Positions 9,052-18,200 of a DNA stretch of 60,655 nucleotides are shown here, one piece after another. A model generated the notes under the pieces. It was given only the letters and a program-made list of their open reading frames with translations, had not been told where the DNA came from and ran no database searches. Position 1 is the first letter of the stretch, and each line of letters opens with the position of its first letter. A program made the position numbers and the translations under genes. Source of the DNA: DATLGB01 sp038232275 (lineage in GTDB: Bacteria; Actinomycetota; Thermoleophilia; Solirubrobacterales; Solirubrobacteraceae); assembly GCA_038232275.1 (NCBI GenBank), contig JBBSIC010000015.1:1-60655 (forward strand), read 5' to 3'.

Positions 9052-10647
9052 ATGCGCTCTGCCGACTACGTGATCGTGGGCGCCGGGTCAGCCGGCTGCG
9101 TGCTCGCCAACCGGCTCACCGAAGACCCCGACGTCCGCGTCGTGCTGCTCGAAGCGGGCGGCAGGGACCGCAGCCCGAACATCAAGATCCCAGCGGCGTT
9201 CGCGGAGCAGTTTCACACCAAGCTCGACTGGGACTACTACACCGAGGCCGAGCCGCACTGCGACGGCCGCCGCCTGTATATGCCGCGCGGCAAGTCGCTC
9301 GGCGGATCGAGCTCGATGAACGCGATGCTCTACGTGCGCGGCCGCCCGCTCGACTACGACCTGTGGGAGCGCCAGGGCGCGGAGGGCTGGGGCTGGGACA
9401 GCGTCCGCGGGTATTTCCTCAAGGCCGAGAACGACCAGCGCGGCGCGTCCGAGCACCACGGCATCGGCGGCCCGGTCAACGTGCAGAACCAGCGCTCGCC
9501 GCGACACGTCAACGCGGACTTCCTCGCCGCCGCCCAGGGCGTCGGCATCCCGCCCGTGGCCGACTACAACAGCCCGGAGCAGGACGGCGTCGCGATGTTC
9601 CAGACGTTCCAGAAAAACGGCCGCCGCTGGAGCTGCGCGGACGCCTACCTGCGCCCGGCGATCAAGCGCGACAACCTCGAGGTCGTCACCCACGCGCAGG
9701 TCGAGCGCCTTGAGCTCGACGGGTCGCGCGTGACCGGCGTGCGCTTCAAGCGCCGTGGCCGGCGGCAGACGCTGACCGCCAAACGTGAGGTCATCCTCTC
9801 CGCCGGGGCCCTCAACTCGCCGCAGCTGCTGCTGCTCTCGGGCATCGGGCCGGCGGACCACCTGCGCGACGTCGGCGTGGACGTGCGGCACGAGCTGCCG
9901 GGCGTCGGCCAGAATCTCCAGGACCACCCGTTCATCACGATGATGTGGGAGATGAGCGACACCCACTCGCTCTACAAGGCCGACGCACCGAAGAACCTGG
10001 CCGAGTGGCTCCTGCGCCGCTCCGGCCCGCTGACCTCGACGGTGGCCGAGAGCGTCGCGTTCGTCCGCACCAGGCCGGGCCTGCCGGCGGCCGACATGCA
10101 GTTCCACATGGGCGCCGCGTACTTCGAGCGCCACGGCGAGGAGGAGTACGACGGGCACTGCTTCGTGATCGCGCCGACGCTGCTGACGCCCAAGGCGCGC
10201 GGGTCGGTGTCACTGACCTCGGCGGACCCGCTCGCCAAGCCGCGCATCGTCGCCAACGCGCTGTCTGAGGAGGAGGACGTGGCGTCGATGCTGGCGGGCA
10301 TGAAGCTGGCGCGCGCGATGGCCGCCCAGCCGGCGCTCGCGCGCAAGACGATCAAGGCGCTCAAGCCCGACGACGGCGTCGTCAGCGACGACGACCTCGT
10401 CGAGCACCTGCGCCGCCGCGTCGAGCTGATCTACCACCCGGTCGGCACCGCCCGCATGGGGGTCGACGACCTGGCGGTGGTCGACCCCGAGCTGCGCGTG
10501 CGCGGCCTCGAGGGGGTGCGCGTCGTCGACGCGTCGGTCATGCCGGTCATCACCGGCGGCAACACCAACGCGCCCACGATCATGATCGCCGAGCGCGCCG
10601 CGGACCTCATCCGCGGCCGGGTGGCGGCAAAGGCCGCTGTGTCGTAG
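9052..10647 (+). CDS. GMC family oxidoreductase (choline/alcohol dehydrogenase-like)
   Basis: The 531-residue protein starts with an FAD Rossmann motif (YVIVGAGSAGCVLANRL). It carries both GMC signatures: GKSLGGSSSMNAMLYVRG near residue 85 and GALNSPQLLLLSGIGP near residue 250. The active-site His is in IYHPVGTARMG and the partner Asn in GGNTNAPTIMIAERAADLI. It should oxidise an alcohol with FAD, and substrate choice within this large family is open. A decayed partial copy of the segment encoding VDVRHELPGVGQNLQDH lies 4.7 kb downstream at 14580-14677. Confidence 0.9.
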   Translation: MRSADYVIVGAGSAGCVLANRLTEDPDVRVVLLEAGGRDRSPNIKIPAAFAEQFHTKLDWDYYTEAEPHCDGRRLYMPRGKSLGGSSSMNAMLYVRGRPLDYDLWERQGAEGWGWDSVRGYFLKAENDQRGASEHHGIGGPVNVQNQRSPRHVNADFLAAAQGVGIPPVADYNSPEQDGVAMFQTFQKNGRRWSCADAYLRPAIKRDNLEVVTHAQVERLELDGSRVTGVRFKRRGRRQTLTAKREVILSAGALNSPQLLLLSGIGPADHLRDVGVDVRHELPGVGQNLQDHPFITMMWEMSDTHSLYKADAPKNLAEWLLRRSGPLTSTVAESVAFVRTRPGLPAADMQFHMGAAYFERHGEEEYDGHCFVIAPTLLTPKARGSVSLTSADPLAKPRIVANALSEEEDVASMLAGMKLARAMAAQPALARKTIKALKPDDGVVSDDDLVEHLRRRVELIYHPVGTARMGVDDLAVVDPELRVRGLEGVRVVDASVMPVITGGNTNAPTIMIAERAADLIRGRVAAKAAVS

Positions 10648-10687
10648 AGGCCCGGAGATCGCGGGGGTCGACGTTGGGTGGTGTCAA

Positions 10688-13600
10688 GACACCGAGGACG
10701 GCGCCGGCAATGTCGACCGCCAGTCCGTCGGGTTCTCGGTCACGCATGCCACCCCGCTCTCGCCCCAGACGCTTTCGCTTGGCGCTCAGGACCCCGTCGC
10801 TCAGGGGGTCGCGGCCGGCGACCGCCTCGGCGCCTCGGTTGCGGACGTCGACGATGTCAACGGCGACGGGCTGCCGGAGCTGCTCGTCGGCGCGCCCGGC
10901 GTGGACGGCAACGGCTCCGATACCGGCGCGGCCTACCTGATCCTGGGATCGGCGACACCGGGTCCCGTGCGCTTGGACGGCACCGATCCGCGGGTGCTGC
11001 GGTTCACCACCGGGGCCGCGGGCGCCAATCTGGGGGCCGCCGTCGCGACGGAGGACGTCAACGGCGACGACGTGCCCGACCTCATCCTGGGCGCCCCCGG
11101 CAGCGCCCCCGGCGGGCTGCTGCCAGCCGTCCAGGGTCGCGTCTGGGTCGTGTTCGGCCGGCCCGACCTGCCGGGCACCGTCAACCTGGACAACCTTGGG
11201 GCGGACGGCTACCAGATCAAGGGTCCGGCGCTGTCCGGAGGGCTGATCCCGCCGCTATTCTCGAGCGGTGCGACGTCGACGTTCGGCGGTCAGATCGGCG
11301 GTCGCCGCTCGGGCGACTTCGGCGTCGACGCAGACGTCAACAGCGACGGCCGCGACGACCTGGTGCTCGGCGCCGGCAACGCCACGAGCCCCTCGCTGAC
11401 CAGCGGCGTGGCGTACGTGCTGTTCGGCAAGGCCGACACGGGCACGATCGACCTCGGAGCGTCGAGTGGCGATCCCGGGTCGAACGGATTCCGGATCACC
11501 GGCTCGGAGTCGATCCTCGATGTCATCACGCCGGGCCAGGCCGGCACGTCGACCGCGCTGCCCGGCGACGTCAACGGCGACGATCTCGCCGACGTGCTCG
11601 TCACCGAGCCCGGCGTCGATCCGTCGGGCCGCAGTGCGGCGGGGACCGCCTACCTGGTCTATGGCCGGCCCGGTGGCGGGGTGGTCGATCTCGCCAGCCT
11701 CGGGTCGGCGGGAATGGCGATCCAAGGTGGCGCGGGGGACAGCGTCGCCACCGCCGCGAGCCTGGGGGACGTCGACAGCGACGGCACACCGGACCTGCTG
11801 CTGGGCGGGCACGGCGCCTGGGTCGTCTTCGGGCGCCCCGCCAATGCGCCCGTCGACCTGGCGGCGTCGAGCGACAGCTATCGACTCCAGGCGCCGTCGG
11901 GGAGCGGCTTCGACCGTGCACAGGTGACCGGCGCCGGCGACCAGGACGGCGACTCCATCCCCGACGCGATCGTCGGCTTCCCAGAGGCCGCCGCGCAGCA
12001 AGGAGTCAGCTACCTGGCCTACGGCAAGCTCGACCGGTCGACGCTCGACCTGGGCACGCTGCGCGGTGACCAGGGCGCCCGCCTGGACGGTACGTCGCAG
12101 TCTCGTGCGGGGATCGCGAGCGCGGGCCAGGACGCCACGACCGACGCGCAGGAGCCCTCCACGACGGTCAGAGCCCCGATGGTGACCGGCAGCATGGGCC
12201 AGGCGACCACGATCTGGCGCCCGATGCTGACCGCCGCCATGCTCAGGCCCACCAAGTGCGCGACCGGAACCGTGGCCTTCCCGTACCGCGGCGACGCGAA
12301 GGCGCCGCTGCCCATCTGCCGCGTCGCGCAGCACAAGACGGTCGACATTCCGCTCGGCGGCAAGGCCGTGCGCGGGACCTACAACCCGTCGCCGCGCTGC
12401 GGCGCCTACAACACCAAGAAGGGCAGCCGCTGCTACCCGACGGCCTTCGGGAGTGGCAACGCCAGCGTTGACACTTACGCACTGACCACCCCCGGGGAAG
12501 TGGTAAACGTCGTCGACTCCTTCGGGACCGCGATCGCCAAGCTCTCCGAGCCCTACTACGGCTGCTTCAATGTCTACGACGCAGCCGGCGTCTTCAAGAG
12601 CTCCACCGACCCAGCCGCACCTGCCGGGTGCGACCCGTCACGCCAAAACGGCGCTCAGGCGCGGCTTGAGGTCCAGGGCCGCGGATGCATGGCCAAGCCG
12701 GCGGACGAGGCGCGCAACTACCTCGCCGGGCCGATCAGCGCGCCGAACGGGTCCGGTACCGGCACCGGCCTGCGCGGCTTCATCGACCGCTCGAAGTTCC
12801 CTTCCTCCTTGCTCAAGGCAAGCGGGAACGATCTCGAGCGCGCCTACAGCGGCTGCGGCCTCCCGCGCAAGGGCGCCAAGCCGATCACCGGCACAGAGGT
12901 AGACAACCAACTCAAGACCGCCAACGACTTCGTAACGCGCCCTCCGAGCGGCCAGCCACTCGACCTGTACCTGAATGCGAAGACGCTCAAGCTCGGCTGT
13001 CAGGAGACCCCCACAGCGGACGGCTGTACGGGCTTCTACGGCAACTATCAAGGCCCCTGCTTCATCTCAAATGTGGCGCTACTGACTACGTCCACCACAG
13101 CCGTGAGCCGCACCGGCAACCCGGCGACGCCCGTGGAGTCGAACCGCGCGGGTGTGGTCCGCGCCGTTGTGCCGCGAGACAGCCGATCGTTCCTGCCCTA
13201 TGACACCTTCGGCTACCGCGACCGCAACGAGCCGACCTCGCAGGGGTTGGTAGCACGATGGACATTCGGGGACGCCAACCAGGAAGCCGACACGGTGAAC
13301 TCCGGTCTCCCAGTGGGCGACCCCAACCGCCAGCAGCACATCTACGGATGGACCGTATCCCGATCCCCGCTCGCATACCGCTCCCTGTACGACTGCCGCC
13401 CATTGCCCAGCGCGCCTGATCGCGACCCCGGCAGCGGTCGTTCTCGCGGTCGGCTGCGCCGTCGCCGACCGCTCGCGGCACTGAGCGACCGGCGTGCCGG
13501 ACGCGGCACCAGGTGGTGGCTTCGGGGCACGGTGCAGTCGTCTGGTCCCGCCGCCGCCGCGAGCAAGCGCTCCCGGCCCCGCCGTCAGAGCGATCGCCAC

Positions 13601-13726
13601 GAGCGCGGCTCGCCTTCGAAGACGATCACGAAGCTCCTCGGCCACCCCGGGCAGCGCGGCCGTCCTCGGGCTGCTGCCAAGGCGGGGTCCAGCAGCGGCG
13701 CCTTCGTTTCATGGGCTCGTCACTGA
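10688..13726 (+). pseudogene. FG-GAP (integrin-type beta-propeller) surface protein, 5'-truncated
   Basis: Coding sense starts without a start codon soon after the GMC stop. The frame is open, but its first ATG/GTG/TTG is GTG 10901. The preceding codons already encode DTEDGAGNVDRQSVGFSVT, which looks like the end of an Ig-like repeat of a longer extracellular protein, and a calcium-binding FG-GAP repeat follows. Repeats of the DVNGDDVPDLILGAPG type run to about 12100. An unrecognised Cys-rich module occupies about 12230-13390. The last 110 codons are Arg-rich and look non-coding. No signal peptide is present. I read it as a gene that lost its promoter and N-terminal domains. Confidence 0.7.
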
Positions 13727-13956
13727 TCTGCGAGTCGGAAGGGTTCGCGTTACACATCATTGGAAGCAGCGAGGCCGAGCCGACCTCCGAACGTGGCTCC
13801 GCGGAGCCAACGAGAACGACGAAGGCCCGCGGGTGTAGAACGGCTAACTGATAGGTGCGGCTGGTTCGACTGCGCGCTGCCATGCGCGGTTCTGCGTGGT
13901 CTGTACCGGCCGCGACCGTGCTGAGACCCGCCCTACCCGCGATGCCATGGCAAAGC
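13727..13956. other. No recognised gene
   Basis: This stretch lies between the end of the FG-GAP frame and hicA. Several short frames are open on both strands, but none has family-like sequence or a ribosome site. It may be eroded sequence from the rearrangement that also left fragments on the far side of hicBA. Confidence 0.4.
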
Positions 13957-14151
13957 TCAGCGCGACCCCTCCGGCGCGTCGATACCGAGGTCCCGACAGA
14001 TCTTCCGCACGAGCCGAAAGTCGATCTCGCGGTGGCGGGGCACCACCGAGGGCGCTCCGTCTGGGCCGCGCCACTTAGTGTGGTTGGCACCCTCGCCAAC
14101 CCGCCGAGCGCCCCGCTCAAGCAGGTGACGCTCGACGGCGCGAAGCTTCAC
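13957..14151 (-). CDS. hicA: HicA-type mRNA interferase toxin
   Basis: The 64-residue protein has the HicA dsRBD-like pattern: an N-terminal helix (RAVERHLLERGARR), then GANHTKW with the catalytic-type His, then SVVPRHREIDFRLVRKICRDLGID. HicA toxins cleave mRNA and are held by HicB. Its ATG overlaps the stop of the preceding hicB by 4 bp, so the order here is antitoxin first. The usual HicA motif is GSHH/K, and the Asn before His is a conservative variant. Confidence 0.85.
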   Translation of the reverse strand: MKLRAVERHLLERGARRVGEGANHTKWRGPDGAPSVVPRHREIDFRLVRKICRDLGIDAPEGSR

Positions 14152-14366
14152 CGCTCAATCGTCAGGACGAGCGAGTCGCGATCCTGGTCTGCGAGATCGT
14201 CGTCCGGCGTGAGCATGACCTCCAACGCGTCAAGCACGCTGGCTCGCGCTTCCTCGCGAGTGCGCCCCTGGCTGTGTGTCCCCGGCACCTCGGGCACCGA
14301 GGCGATCGTCCAGCCGTCCTCGCCCTCCTCGTAGAGGATCGTCATGCGGAGCGTGCTCGTCGTCAC
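14148..14366 (-). CDS. hicB: HicB-type antitoxin
   Basis: The 72-residue protein matches the minimal HicB partial-RNase-H fold: MTILYEEGEDGWTIASVPEVPG, then GRTREEARASVLDALEVML. The phrase 'W.ASVPEVPGTHSQG.T.EEA' is the family hallmark. There is no added DNA-binding domain, so any autoregulation would have to come from the short form. It is translationally coupled to hicA through ATGA. A decayed copy of its first codons is found at 16878-16924. Confidence 0.87.
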   Translation of the reverse strand: MTTSTLRMTILYEEGEDGWTIASVPEVPGTHSQGRTREEARASVLDALEVMLTPDDDLADQDRDSLVLTIER

Positions 14367-14411
14367 GGGGCGGAGGATACGCGGCGCGACGGCCTCCCTG
14401 CGGTCGGGAGC

Positions 14412-14553
14412 TGACCTCGCAGGAGTTCATGGCACGATGACATCCGGCGGGCGCCAACCAGGCCGGCACGGTCAACGTCGCGCTGTCGGAGGGAAGCCCG
14501 ACCGCAAGCAGCACATATACGCATGGACCGGCTCCCGATCTCCGCTCGTCGCA
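14412..14553 (+). pseudogene. Decayed second copy of the FG-GAP protein tail
   Basis: The stretch aligns base by base with 13233-13376 of the FG-GAP gene. It shares 'acctcgcagg', 'gcacgatg', 'cgccaaccagg' and 'cagcacat', and near its end it encodes QHIYAWTGSRSPL against QHIYGWTVSRSPL. Small indels destroy the frame. It lies directly upstream of hicB on the other strand. Confidence 0.8.
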
Positions 14554-14579
14554 TCCTCCGGTCGCCTGGAGGGCAGTCG

Positions 14580-14677
14580 TCAGCGTGGACGTCCGCCATG
14601 AGCTGTCGGGCGTTGGTCAGAACCTTCAGGACCACCTGTCCATCACGATGATGTGGGATGAGCGACCCATTCGCTCT
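14580..14677 (+). pseudogene. Decayed fragment of a GMC oxidoreductase gene
   Basis: About 98 bp match 9872-9973 of the intact GMC gene at roughly 85 percent, including the uninterrupted runs 'caggaccacc' and 'catcacgatgatgtggga'. Two 2-bp deletions break the frame. The encoded trace is SVDVRHELSGVGQNLQDH. It cannot be functional. Confidence 0.82.
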
Positions 14678-14745
14678 CACCCGGCGGCGGTGTCGTCGCT
14701 GCAGCTGCACAGCCACAGGGTGACGAAGGGACCCCCGGATGGGCC

Positions 14746-15132
14746 TCATCCCTGCCCGCGGTAGGTCCCGAACGACCAGGCGTGTCCGTCGGGATCGCGC
14801 AGCGAGCAGTGGCGCCCGCCGTAGTCGGCGTCGTGCGGCGCGAACACGGACTCAGCGCCCGCCGCGACGGCGCGGGCGTGGATGGCGTCGACCTCGGCCT
14901 CGTCGTCGAGCACCCAGTACATGGAGGCGCCGCCGATCGCCTGATCGAGCCCCTCCGCGCGCGGCGTGCCTGCCATCAAACGGCCGTCGCCGAGTCGCAA
15001 CTCGGCGTGGTCGACGACGTCGTTCGCGTCCTCTGGGTAGATCGCGAGCAGCTCCATGCCGAACGCCTCGATCCAGAGATCGATTGTCTTGCGCGACGAG
15101 ACGCGCGTGGTGGGGATCACGAATGCGGTCAT
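14746..15132 (-). CDS. VOC family protein (glyoxalase/bleomycin-resistance-like)
   Basis: The start at 15132 (MTAFVIPTTRVSSRKTIDLW) was chosen because upstream residues in the frame are low-complexity and unlike the family. The 128-residue product has the two beta-alpha-beta-beta-beta modules of the PhnB/YkcA-like VOC branch and ends with RHCSLRDPDGHAWSFGTYRG. It would bind a divalent metal and a small hydrophobic ligand. No specific reaction can be assigned. It is followed at about 50 bp by the AraC gene in the same direction. Confidence 0.78.
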   Translation of the reverse strand: MTAFVIPTTRVSSRKTIDLWIEAFGMELLAIYPEDANDVVDHAELRLGDGRLMAGTPRAEGLDQAIGGASMYWVLDDEAEVDAIHARAVAAGAESVFAPHDADYGGRHCSLRDPDGHAWSFGTYRGQG

Positions 15133-15181
15133 GCGGACGATCGTATGCCGCGCGGGCAGGAGGGTCTTGAAGGAATGTGAC

Positions 15182-15988
15182 CTATGGCGCCCGCTCCGCG
15201 AGCGCGACGCTTGGTGGCACGCCCGCCATCCCCAGGAACTCGCGGTTGAAGTGCGGCTGGTCGGCATACCCGCACGCGAACGCGACATCGCCCGGCGCAT
15301 CACCGGCGACCAATCGTTCCATCGCGTGCTCGAAGCGCAGCACCCGCGCGTACGTCTTCGGCGCCATGCCGATCTCCTCCCTGAAGCGGCGAGCGAGGTG
15401 TCGCCGAGAGCACCCGAGCTCGGTCACGAGCGTGCCGATGCGCAGGTCGCCGCCGGCGGCGACGAGCCGTCGCCACGCCCACCCGATGTCGGCGGCGACC
15501 GGCGCCGCCTGCGACAAGCGCTCCAGCAGGAACGCGTCGAGTGCGCGAAAGCGCGCCCGCCAGGAGTCCAGCTCGCGCAACCGCTCCACCAGGACGCGCC
15601 CCGCGTCGGCGAGCACGTCCGAGACGAACACCACCTGCGCGGCAAGCTCGGCACCGGGCACCCCGAGCAGCTGCCGCGCGCCGGGCGGCGTGAGATCGAA
15701 CTGCAACGTCAGCGCGAAGCCCGTGTGCTCGACGAGTACCGGCGCGCCGACGAGCCCGCCCACAAACGATCGCCGCGTGCACCACGCCCCGTGGCGGGCC
15801 GGGTCGGTCAACTGCCACGTTCCCTCCAGCGCGAGGATCACCGCGACGCCCGAGAACGCGACCTCGCGCCGGCGAATCGCGACCGGCGCATACTCCGAGA
15901 AGCCGCCGTAGCGCAACACGTGCTTGCGCAGCAGCGGGTGTGGCCGTGCCTCGACGACCTCCCGACGTGACAGCGAGCTCTCGGTCAG
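15182..15988 (-). CDS. AraC-family transcriptional regulator
   Basis: The C-terminal part has the double HTH of AraC proteins: LRIGTLVTELGCSRRHLARRFREEIGMAPKTYARV, split by me as HTH1 and linker, then VAFACGYADQPHFNREFLGMAGVPPS for HTH2. The N-terminal 140 residues form a ligand-sensing half of the DUF6597 type (HPLLRKHVLRYGGFSE). No ATG/GTG/TTG lies at the expected start. A CTG overlaps the TGA of the upstream VOC gene (CTGA) and is my provisional start; a downstream GTG at 15919 would remove conserved residues. It probably regulates the neighbouring VOC genes. Confidence 0.75.
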   Translation of the reverse strand: MTESSLSRREVVEARPHPLLRKHVLRYGGFSEYAPVAIRRREVAFSGVAVILALEGTWQLTDPARHGAWCTRRSFVGGLVGAPVLVEHTGFALTLQFDLTPPGARQLLGVPGAELAAQVVFVSDVLADAGRVLVERLRELDSWRARFRALDAFLLERLSQAAPVAADIGWAWRRLVAAGGDLRIGTLVTELGCSRRHLARRFREEIGMAPKTYARVLRFEHAMERLVAGDAPGDVAFACGYADQPHFNREFLGMAGVPPSVALAERAP

Positions 15989-16771
15989 TCCGTCGCCGCC
16001 GGTTGCATCACCGAGAAGGAGGCTCCCTGCGGATCGATGATGTTCGCGAACCGCCCGATCGGCATGTCCATCGGCTCCGTGGTGATCGCGGCCCCGAGCT
16101 CGCGCGCCCTGGCGACGATGGCGTCGCATTCGGCGACAGCGAAGCACACACCCCAGTGCGGCGGCACCTCGGGCGGGAAGTACTCGTCGGTCATCTGCAT
16201 CATGCCGCCGACCGGGTTGCCGTCGAGCTCCCAGACGACGTAGCTGTCCGGAGCGCCCTCGAACGACGGGCTGCCCGCGACCCAGCCGAAGACGGCCGGA
16301 TAGAAGGCCTTGTCGACCTCTGACCTCTGCATCGCGGGTCAGCACCTCGTTCCAGCACAGCGAGTTGGGCTCGTTGACGAGGTCGGCGCCGGCAAGGGTC
16401 TTCGGCTTCCAGACCCCGAACACGGCACCGGTGGGATCGCTGAAGTACGCCATTCGCCCGCTGTCCATGACGTCCATCGGCTCGACCATGACGCTGCCGC
16501 CCGCCGCCTTGACCTTGTCGGCCGTCTGATCTGCGTCGGCGACGCTGACGTAGGTCGCCCACACGGTCGGCTGGCCCTGCTGCATGTGGCCCATCAGCCC
16601 GCCGACGCTCTGGCCGTCCTGCTGGAACATGCGATAGCCGCCGGTCTCCTCGACCGGGCCCGGCTCCGTCGCGCTCCAGTCCATGAGCGCGCTGTAGAAC
16701 GTCGCCGATGCCTCGGGGTCGGGTGAGGACAACTCGACCCAGGACGGGGTTCCAGGCGCGTACTCAGGCAT
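15985..16771 (-). pseudogene. Tandem-VOC protein, frameshifted by a 7-bp duplication
   Basis: The N-terminal VOC domain (MPEYAPGTPSWVELSSPDPE ... YFSDPTGAVFGVWKP) reads in one frame to LTRDAEV. The second domain (DKAFYPAVFGWVAGSP ... NIIDPQGASFSVMQP) is in another frame. The switch coincides with a perfect tandem 7-mer (16315-16328). Removing one copy restores LTRDAEVDKAFYPAVFGW and a 259-residue two-domain VOC protein. That length is normal for actinobacterial tandem-VOC proteins. It has either decayed recently or is switchable by slippage. Confidence 0.85.
16315..16328 (+). repeat. 7-bp tandem duplication inside the VOC gene
   Basis: GACCTCT-GACCTCT on the plus strand. The repeat unit is not a multiple of three and accounts exactly for the frameshift. 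Confidence 0.93.
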
Positions 16772-16877
16772 GGGGCTCCTCTCATCGATGGGGTGCGTCG
16801 CGATCCTCGCACATCGCGTCGCGCTGACATCTCGTGGAGACCCGACCCTTCGCTCGGACGCCGTGCTCCTTCGCTAG

Positions 16878-16924
16878 GGATCGTCATCCGGGGCGTGGTC
16901 GTCGCCACGGGACGGAGGATCCGC
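16878..16924 (-). pseudogene. Remnant of a hicB start region
   Basis: Forty-one of 47 bases match 14336-14382, the region holding the first codons and upstream sequence of hicB. On the minus strand it still reads ATTTPRMTIP against MTTSTLRMTIL, then loses all similarity. It lies just before bioA. Confidence 0.72.
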
Positions 16925-16955
16925 AGGTGACTCCGCCGCGATACGGTGGCCCGCC

Positions 16956-18200
16956 GTGACCACCGCCGACGAGCTGCTCGAGTCAGACCGCCGTCACGTC
17001 TGGCATCCCTACGGGCCGATGCCCGCCCAGCAGCCGGCGCTGCTGGTGACGTCGGCGCAGGGCGTGCGGCTGCGGCTCGCCGACGGGCGAGAGCTGATCG
17101 ACGGCATGGCCTCCTGGTGGTGCGCGATCCACGGCTACCGCCATCCGGCCCTGGACGCGGCGGCGCGCAGCCAGCTCGACGAGATGGCGCATGTGATGTT
17201 CGGCGGCCTGACGCACGAGCCCGCGGTGCGGCTCGCCGAGCGGCTGGTCGCGCTGACGCCGCCGGCACTCGAGCACGTGTTCTTCGCGGACTCGGGCTCG
17301 GTGTCGGTCGAGGTGGCGCTGAAGATGTGCCGGCAGGCGCGGCCGGGCCGCCACCGCTTCCTCACCGTACGCGGCGGCTACCACGGCGACACGCTGGGGG
17401 CAATGGGCGTCTGCGACCCGGTGGGCGGGATGCACGCGCTGTTCGCCGGCGCGCTGACCGAGCACGTCTTCGCCGACCGGCCGCCGCCCGCGCTCGATGA
17501 CGAATATGCCTCACGGCTCGAGGCGCTCTTCGCCCGGCACGCGCACGAGCTCGCGGCGGCCATCGTCGAGCCGGTCGTGCAGGGCGCCGGCGGCATGTGG
17601 TTCTACGACCCTGCGGTGCTGCGCCTGCTGCGCGAGCTGTGCGACCGCCACGGGCTGCTGCTCGTGTTCGACGAGATCGCCACCGGGTTCGGGCGCACCG
17701 GCGCGCTGTTCGCGGCCGAGCACGCCGGGGTGACGCCCGACGTCATGTGCGTCGGCAAGGCACTCACCGGCGGCTACCTGACCCTGGCGGCGACGCTGTG
17801 CACCGCGGACGTGGCCGGCTCGCTGTCCGGCGGGGCGCTGATGCACGGCCCGACCTACATGGCCAACCCGCTCGCGTGCGCCGTCGCGCTGGCCTCGCTG
17901 GAGCTGCTCGGCGAGCGCGGCTGGCGCGACGACGTCGCGCGCCTGGAGCGTGGGCTGCAAACGGGCCTCGCCCCAGCGCGCGGCGCGCCGGGCGTCGCCG
18001 ACGTCCGCGGCCTCGGCGGCATCGGGGTGATCGAGCTCGACCACCCCGTCGACGTCGCCGCCGCGACCGCGGCCGCCGTCGAGCGCGGCGTCTGGCTGCG
18101 GCCCTTCCGCGACCTCGTGTACGCGATGCCGGCGTACGTGATGGGCGACGACGACCTCGCCCGCGTGACCGACGCGATGGTCGCCGCGGCCGCCGCGTGA
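16956..18200 (+). CDS. bioA: Adenosylmethionine-8-amino-7-oxononanoate aminotransferase
   Basis: The 414-residue PLP class-III aminotransferase converts KAPA to DAPA with SAM as amino donor. The N-terminus RRHVWHPYGPM and GMASWWCAIHGYRHP are BioA-specific. VFDEIATGFGRTG carries the PLP Asp, and the Schiff-base Lys is in VGKALTGGYL. GTG 16956 is the start, since the frame upstream lacks BioA-like sequence. It is the first gene of an operon whose members all overlap (GTGA with bioD). No BirA-type operator is visible upstream. Confidence 0.95.
   Translation: MTTADELLESDRRHVWHPYGPMPAQQPALLVTSAQGVRLRLADGRELIDGMASWWCAIHGYRHPALDAAARSQLDEMAHVMFGGLTHEPAVRLAERLVALTPPALEHVFFADSGSVSVEVALKMCRQARPGRHRFLTVRGGYHGDTLGAMGVCDPVGGMHALFAGALTEHVFADRPPPALDDEYASRLEALFARHAHELAAAIVEPVVQGAGGMWFYDPAVLRLLRELCDRHGLLLVFDEIATGFGRTGALFAAEHAGVTPDVMCVGKALTGGYLTLAATLCTADVAGSLSGGALMHGPTYMANPLACAVALASLELLGERGWRDDVARLERGLQTGLAPARGAPGVADVRGLGGIGVIELDHPVDVAAATAAAVERGVWLRPFRDLVYAMPAYVMGDDDLARVTDAMVAAAAA

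Noticed and set aside
13079..13645. Minus-strand ORF with a signal-peptide-like start (RLRRRAALVAIALTAGPGAL)
   Set aside because: It has no ribosome site, the downstream sequence is low complexity, and it lies opposite the FG-GAP frame.
16772..16955. Biotin operator (BirA site) before bioA
   Set aside because: No inverted repeat of the TTGTAAAC type is present; the region holds a hicB scrap instead.
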